From an uncultured Pseudomonadota bacterium (GTDB taxonomy: Bacteria > Pseudomonadota > Alphaproteobacteria > RF32 > CAG-239), in NCBI GenBank assembly GCA_949295915.1, contig CASFNB010000002.1:1-45728 (forward strand): a stretch of DNA of 45,728 nucleotides. The letters run 5' to 3'. Position 1 is the stretch's first letter. Each line of letters opens with the position of its first letter. The notes under the pieces were generated by a model. That model saw only the letters and a program-made list of their open reading frames with translations. It did not search any database and was not told the DNA's origin. Made by a program: the position numbers and the translations under genes. Positions 42,837-45,728 of this stretch are shown piece after piece.

Positions 42837-43135
42837 GGAGGAAAAAATAATCTCCGGTGGAGATTATTTTGACGACAGGCGCAGTTTTGTTAGCTTTGAG
42901 AAAAGCGATAGCGCTTTCGATAAAGCGTTACAAAACAAGTGACCGCAGCGAGTTAGCAAAAGTGAAAAACTTGAGCTTACGAGCAAGAGGAGGAAAAAAT
43001 AATCTCCGGTGGAGATTATTTTAACGACAGGCGAACATTTGTTAGTTTGGAGACAAGCGACAGCGTAGACGAGAAACGTTACAAATGGAGTGACCGCAGC
43101 GCAGTTAGTGAGCTAATGCGAACTTACAAGCAAGA
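42837..43135. repeat. Two diverged copies of a 150-base structured repeat
   Basis: Unit A is 42837-42988 and unit B 42989-43135, period 152. Each starts GGAGGAAAAAATAATCTCC and forms a 12-base hairpin (42844-42855 with 42859-42870 in A; about 42996-43007 with 43011-43022 in B). A second stem follows, GTTTTGT/ACAAAAC in A and CATTTGT/ACAAATG in B. Then comes a shared GTGACCGCAGCG segment and a tail AGCAAGA. The paired bases change together, which supports a folded RNA or DNA. No coding frame is credible. Confidence 0.85.
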
Positions 43136-43176
43136 GCGAACCCTTCAGGGTGAGAACCCCTTTCCTTTTAATAAAA

Positions 43177-43204
43177 AAGTCGTCTTGATTTTCTAAGACG
43201 ACTT
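43177..43204 (-). terminator. Terminator of tRNA-Lys
   Basis: Stem AAGTCGTCTT (43177-43186) with AAGACGACTT (43195-43204), an eight-base loop and a T run on the minus strand. It lies eight bases after the tRNA CCA. Confidence 0.85.
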
Positions 43205-43211
43205 CCACTAC

Positions 43212-43287
43212 TGGTAGGCGCGTGGGGGTTCGAACCCCAGACCCACTGATTAAGAGTCAGTTGCTCTACCAACTGAGCTACGCACCC
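43212..43287 (-). tRNA. tRNA-Lys (anticodon CTT)
   Basis: On the minus strand the gene runs GGGTGCGTAGCTCAGTTGG to ...GCGCCTA plus CCA (43214-43212). The anticodon stem ACTGA/TCAGT encloses loop CTCTTAA with anticodon CTT. GGTTCGAACCC forms the T arm. The acceptor stem pairs with two G-U pairs (1-72 and 4-69). 76 bases with the encoded CCA. Confidence 0.97.
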
Positions 43288-43428
43288 ATAAACAATGGCT
43301 GAAATATACCTCTATTATTTTTTTTTGCAACAACTTTTTTCTTTTTTGTTATTTATTTTTTTAACTCCATGTTAAGAGTATTAAATTATTTTATGTTTAT
43401 ATAATCGTTGTTATAAAGGATTAAAATT

Positions 43429-43881
43429 ATGAAAATATCTTACTGTTCTGCTTTGGCTTTGCTCTCCGCCGCTTTAATCGCGACCTCCGCTCAAGCACAA
43501 ACTTTGACTAATACCGGAGCATCTTACGAACAATGCTTGGATGCTGCAGCCGGAAATAATATTAAAATGACAACTTGTACCGTTAATGAAGCCAATCGCA
43601 TTTTGAAAATTCTTGAAGGAAAATATGAAAAAATGGCTAATTCCGAACAATTTAAATCTTGGAATCAAGGTGCAGGTATGTTTAACGGAAATTTCAAAGA
43701 ACTTTATTCTTCTTGGTTACAATACCGTGATAAATACTGTTCTTTATATGGATATTCAATGTCTCCGGATGTTGAGCAAGGCAATATTGTCCAACTAACG
43801 GGCGCTGAGTGTATTTTAGAGCTGACAAAGCGTCAAAATAAAGATATGGATGTTATTTTACAAAACATTTCTAAATATTAG
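43429..43881 (+). CDS. Periplasmic LprI/DUF1311-like protein
   Basis: The 150-residue protein has a signal peptide (cleavage after about residue 23, AQA). The mature part has a helical domain with four cysteines: C36 (EQCLDAA), C50 (TTCTVNEANRIL), C108 (RDKYCSLYG) and C127 (AECILELT). This is the LprI/DUF1311 pattern, members of which inhibit lysozyme in some bacteria. AAGGA precedes the ATG. The 3' end overlaps the convergent histidine kinase gene by 11 bases, and no terminator is seen between them. Confidence 0.8.
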   Translation: MKISYCSALALLSAALIATSAQAQTLTNTGASYEQCLDAAAGNNIKMTTCTVNEANRILKILEGKYEKMANSEQFKSWNQGAGMFNGNFKELYSSWLQYRDKYCSLYGYSMSPDVEQGNIVQLTGAECILELTKRQNKDMDVILQNISKY

Positions 43882-45277
43882 TTTTTATTTCTAAATAAAA
43901 ATTACTTCCTTTCCCTTCTTGGGATACAACGCCGATTTCTGCCCCCAGAATGTCGGCGGTTTTTTTGGCTATTGCCAACCCTAATCCGGAACCTTTACGA
44001 TGATTATCCGGTATTTTGGGACTTTGATAATAAGGATCAAAGATAAGAGATAGCTCATGTTTGTCTATCCCTATTCCATTATCCAAGACCACAATTCTAA
44101 TGCTATCTTTGCTTTTCCGACAACCTATCAATATCTTGTCTTTGGCATATTTTAAGGCATTGCTTATCAAATTTCTTAAAATTCTTTCTACCAAAAACTC
44201 ATCACTGATAATTTTTTGATGACAATTCACAGTCTTAAATTTTATTTTTCCATTACGTAACTTATAGCGAATTTCTTTTTCAATGCGGCTTATTATATTA
44301 TATAAATCAAATTCTTTGAATTTGGCTTTTGTCCCTCTTGCATCCAGATTAGATATATCCAAAAGATTGTTAAGCAAATGATGCAGGGCTTGTGCCGAAT
44401 CATATATCCTTTCAACCAAAATTTGTTGTTTTCCGGTTAGATTAGCATTTAATAAGTTATTGATAAACAAGCCCATGGCAGACACTGGTTGTTGTAAATC
44501 GTGACTTGCTTGAGCCAAAAAATATGATTTTTCTATATTCAGTCGTTCAGCAGATTCTTTTGCCGCCTCTAAGGCATGTTGAATTTCCAGCAGCTCTGTT
44601 AAATCTTGAAATATTCCGACAATTTTTCGATTATATTTATCATAATTAAAATAATCTGCCATATATCGACAATATATGATATTACCGTTCGGGCGTATTA
44701 TTCTGACAAAACCTTCTTCCGGCTGTCCTGTTTTTATTATTTTTCGTAAATTTTTTTTATAACGCGGAAGATCATCTTTGTGCATCTGTTCGCGAATGAT
44801 ATTTTTCTTTGATGAGATTTCTTTGTCATCTATTCCGAAAATTCTGAACATTTCGGAAGACCATGAGATTTCTTTGGCGACCAAATCCAATTCCCAATAA
44901 CCGATTTTTGCAATTTTTGAAGCAAATGTTAATCTTTGCATCATTTCAGATAAGGTGTGGCGCAAGTTTTGATTATCTGTAACATCACGCATACATATTG
45001 CAACCTGCTTCTGATAAGGAACAATTTTAACATTATAGTATTTTGAATGATATATTATTGAAAATTGCCGTTCAACTTGTTTGAGGATACTTTCCGTAAC
45101 ATATTGCAAGAAAAGATGTTGATGTTGATTATCAAAAATCTTTTCTATTTTTAGTTTTTTTCCGTTTACCTCAAATATTTTCCGTGCTTGACGGTTGGCA
45201 TCGGTTATAATGCCTTTCTCATCTGTTACAAACAAAATATCTTCAGATACATCATTCAAAAATTTTTCGTACTGCAT
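43871..45277 (-). CDS. PAS-domain sensor histidine kinase
   Basis: The 468-residue protein has two PAS domains (about 1-100 and 115-230; KIGYWELDLVAKEISWS, GIFQDLTE). A short coiled coil leads to a HisKA domain with the phospho-accepting H259 in QASHDLQQPVSAMGL. The HATPase domain has the N box NLISNALKYAKD (N373), VLDNGIGI and GSGLGLAIA. No membrane segment is present, so it is likely a soluble cytoplasmic sensor. No receiver domain or response regulator is in view. The HDLQQP form of the H box occurs in hybrid kinases that usually have a receiver; this one does not. It starts two bases after the previous gene. Confidence 0.9.
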   Translation of the reverse strand: MQYEKFLNDVSEDILFVTDEKGIITDANRQARKIFEVNGKKLKIEKIFDNQHQHLFLQYVTESILKQVERQFSIIYHSKYYNVKIVPYQKQVAICMRDVTDNQNLRHTLSEMMQRLTFASKIAKIGYWELDLVAKEISWSSEMFRIFGIDDKEISSKKNIIREQMHKDDLPRYKKNLRKIIKTGQPEEGFVRIIRPNGNIIYCRYMADYFNYDKYNRKIVGIFQDLTELLEIQHALEAAKESAERLNIEKSYFLAQASHDLQQPVSAMGLFINNLLNANLTGKQQILVERIYDSAQALHHLLNNLLDISNLDARGTKAKFKEFDLYNIISRIEKEIRYKLRNGKIKFKTVNCHQKIISDEFLVERILRNLISNALKYAKDKILIGCRKSKDSIRIVVLDNGIGIDKHELSLIFDPYYQSPKIPDNHRKGSGLGLAIAKKTADILGAEIGVVSQEGKGSNFYLEIKTNI

Positions 45278-45279
45278 AT

Positions 45280-45728
45280 CTAATTAATCTTATAATTTAT
45301 TAAATATTCACCTAAATTTTTATCAATTTTAAACGCCCAGCCCTGATACAAGAACTGACTATCTTTTATATAATCACTGGCAGCTCGAGTTGGTAGTTTT
45401 GTTATTGATAAATCTATTTTTACCCAATATTCACCTTCTATTTTAAATATTTCAAAGCCATAAATAAGTCCGGAATATGGAAACAAAACAATTATTCTAT
45501 CAGGCTTTAAACTATCTAACGGCGTATTTTTTATCTGCTTTACATTTTTATACGAAAAATAAACGAACTTATCCAACAAAGGAATGACATTCACCTCTTT
45601 TTGTCTTAAGTTAAAAAAAGGTGTTTTGGGAGATAAGCGATAAGCCAACTGTTGTCCGGTTGAACTTTGAATAATAAATTTTTCAATATTATCCGGCAGA
45701 ATGCTTACTATTGGCTGTTGCAACCAAT
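45280..45728 (-). CDS. DUF4340-like protein, C-terminal part (5' end outside window)
   Basis: The minus-strand frame is open to the window end, so the start is not visible; a TTG at 45723 is probably internal. About 149 residues are seen. SILPDNIEKFIIQSSTGQQLAYRL, PLLDKFVYFSYKNVKQI, GLIYGFEIFKIEGEYWVKIDL and LYQGWAFKIDKNLGEYLI follow the beta-strand pattern of DUF4340 proteins, whose C-terminus often reads GWAYKIP. Such proteins usually sit near ABC-type exporter genes. The assignment is tentative. Two bases separate it from the kinase gene, so the two are probably co-transcribed. Confidence 0.5.
   Translation of the reverse strand, partial: WLQQPIVSILPDNIEKFIIQSSTGQQLAYRLSPKTPFFNLRQKEVNVIPLLDKFVYFSYKNVKQIKNTPLDSLKPDRIIVLFPYSGLIYGFEIFKIEGEYWVKIDLSITKLPTRAASDYIKDSQFLYQGWAFKIDKNLGEYLINYKIN

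Noticed and set aside
42683..43428. Search for a small protein or toxin gene in the repeat block
   Set aside because: No frame of useful length with a start signal exists; the block is explained by hairpins and tRNA-derived sequence.

Overview
The window comes from an AT-rich Gram-negative bacterium, most likely an alphaproteobacterium of the small-genome, host- or gut-associated kind (inference). The evidence is an envelope with RlpA, MltB, DsbD and an LpxA-like acyltransferase; the tmk-holB-tatD-MBL gene chain typical of Alphaproteobacteria; YejE/YejF; and an S4 of the zinc-free type. A complete Rnf complex points to anaerobic or microaerobic energy metabolism, and its gene order looks like that of Bacteroidota.

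Layout. 1-680: right end of an ISL3-type insertion sequence with unusual tandem repeats, abutting tRNA-Ser(TGA). 873-8525: a plus-strand run of cell-wall and replication genes (mltB, rlpA, dacA, tmk, holB, tatD, MBL hydrolase, DHH phosphoesterase). 8569-10322: two minus-strand genes, a hypothetical protein and a lengthened LpxA-like acyltransferase. 10530-14510: metG, a membrane-anchored SNase-like protein and trkH. 14551-16877 (minus): dsbD coupled to a CDP-alcohol phosphatidyltransferase. 16971-23362: apbE-rseC-rnfBCDGEA, probably one operon. 23415-26183: small genes of unknown role and a family 5 uracil-DNA glycosylase. 26184-30975 (minus): a five-TM protein with a large periplasmic domain, coupled to yejE and yejF. 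31106-31720 (minus): rpsD with a structured leader. 31927-34880: TPR-methyltransferase, GNAT and Nudix genes. 34832-41053 (minus): a seven-gene operon pip-mtnN-tldD-pmbA-HAD-HAD-HD. 41161-42682: sirtuin, then a convergent AsmA-like gene. 42780-43287: tRNA-Lys(CTT) with a copied 3' end and two 150-base structured repeats. 43429-45728: an LprI-like protein, a PAS histidine kinase and a partial DUF4340-like gene.

How the genes work together. The first operon links septal peptidoglycan processing to dTTP supply and the clamp loader. ApbE and RseC probably serve flavin attachment and maturation of the Rnf ion pump. TldD/PmbA with an iminopeptidase and a nucleosidase look like peptide and metabolite salvage.

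I do not see a clear new defence or mobile system. The strongest unexplained signals are the tRNA-Lys repeat block (42780-43227), the five-TM protein joined to an incomplete Yej transporter, the Bacteroidota-like Rnf cluster with a degenerate RnfB, and a candidate S4 leader RNA. All assignments come from reading motifs by eye; no database search was run.
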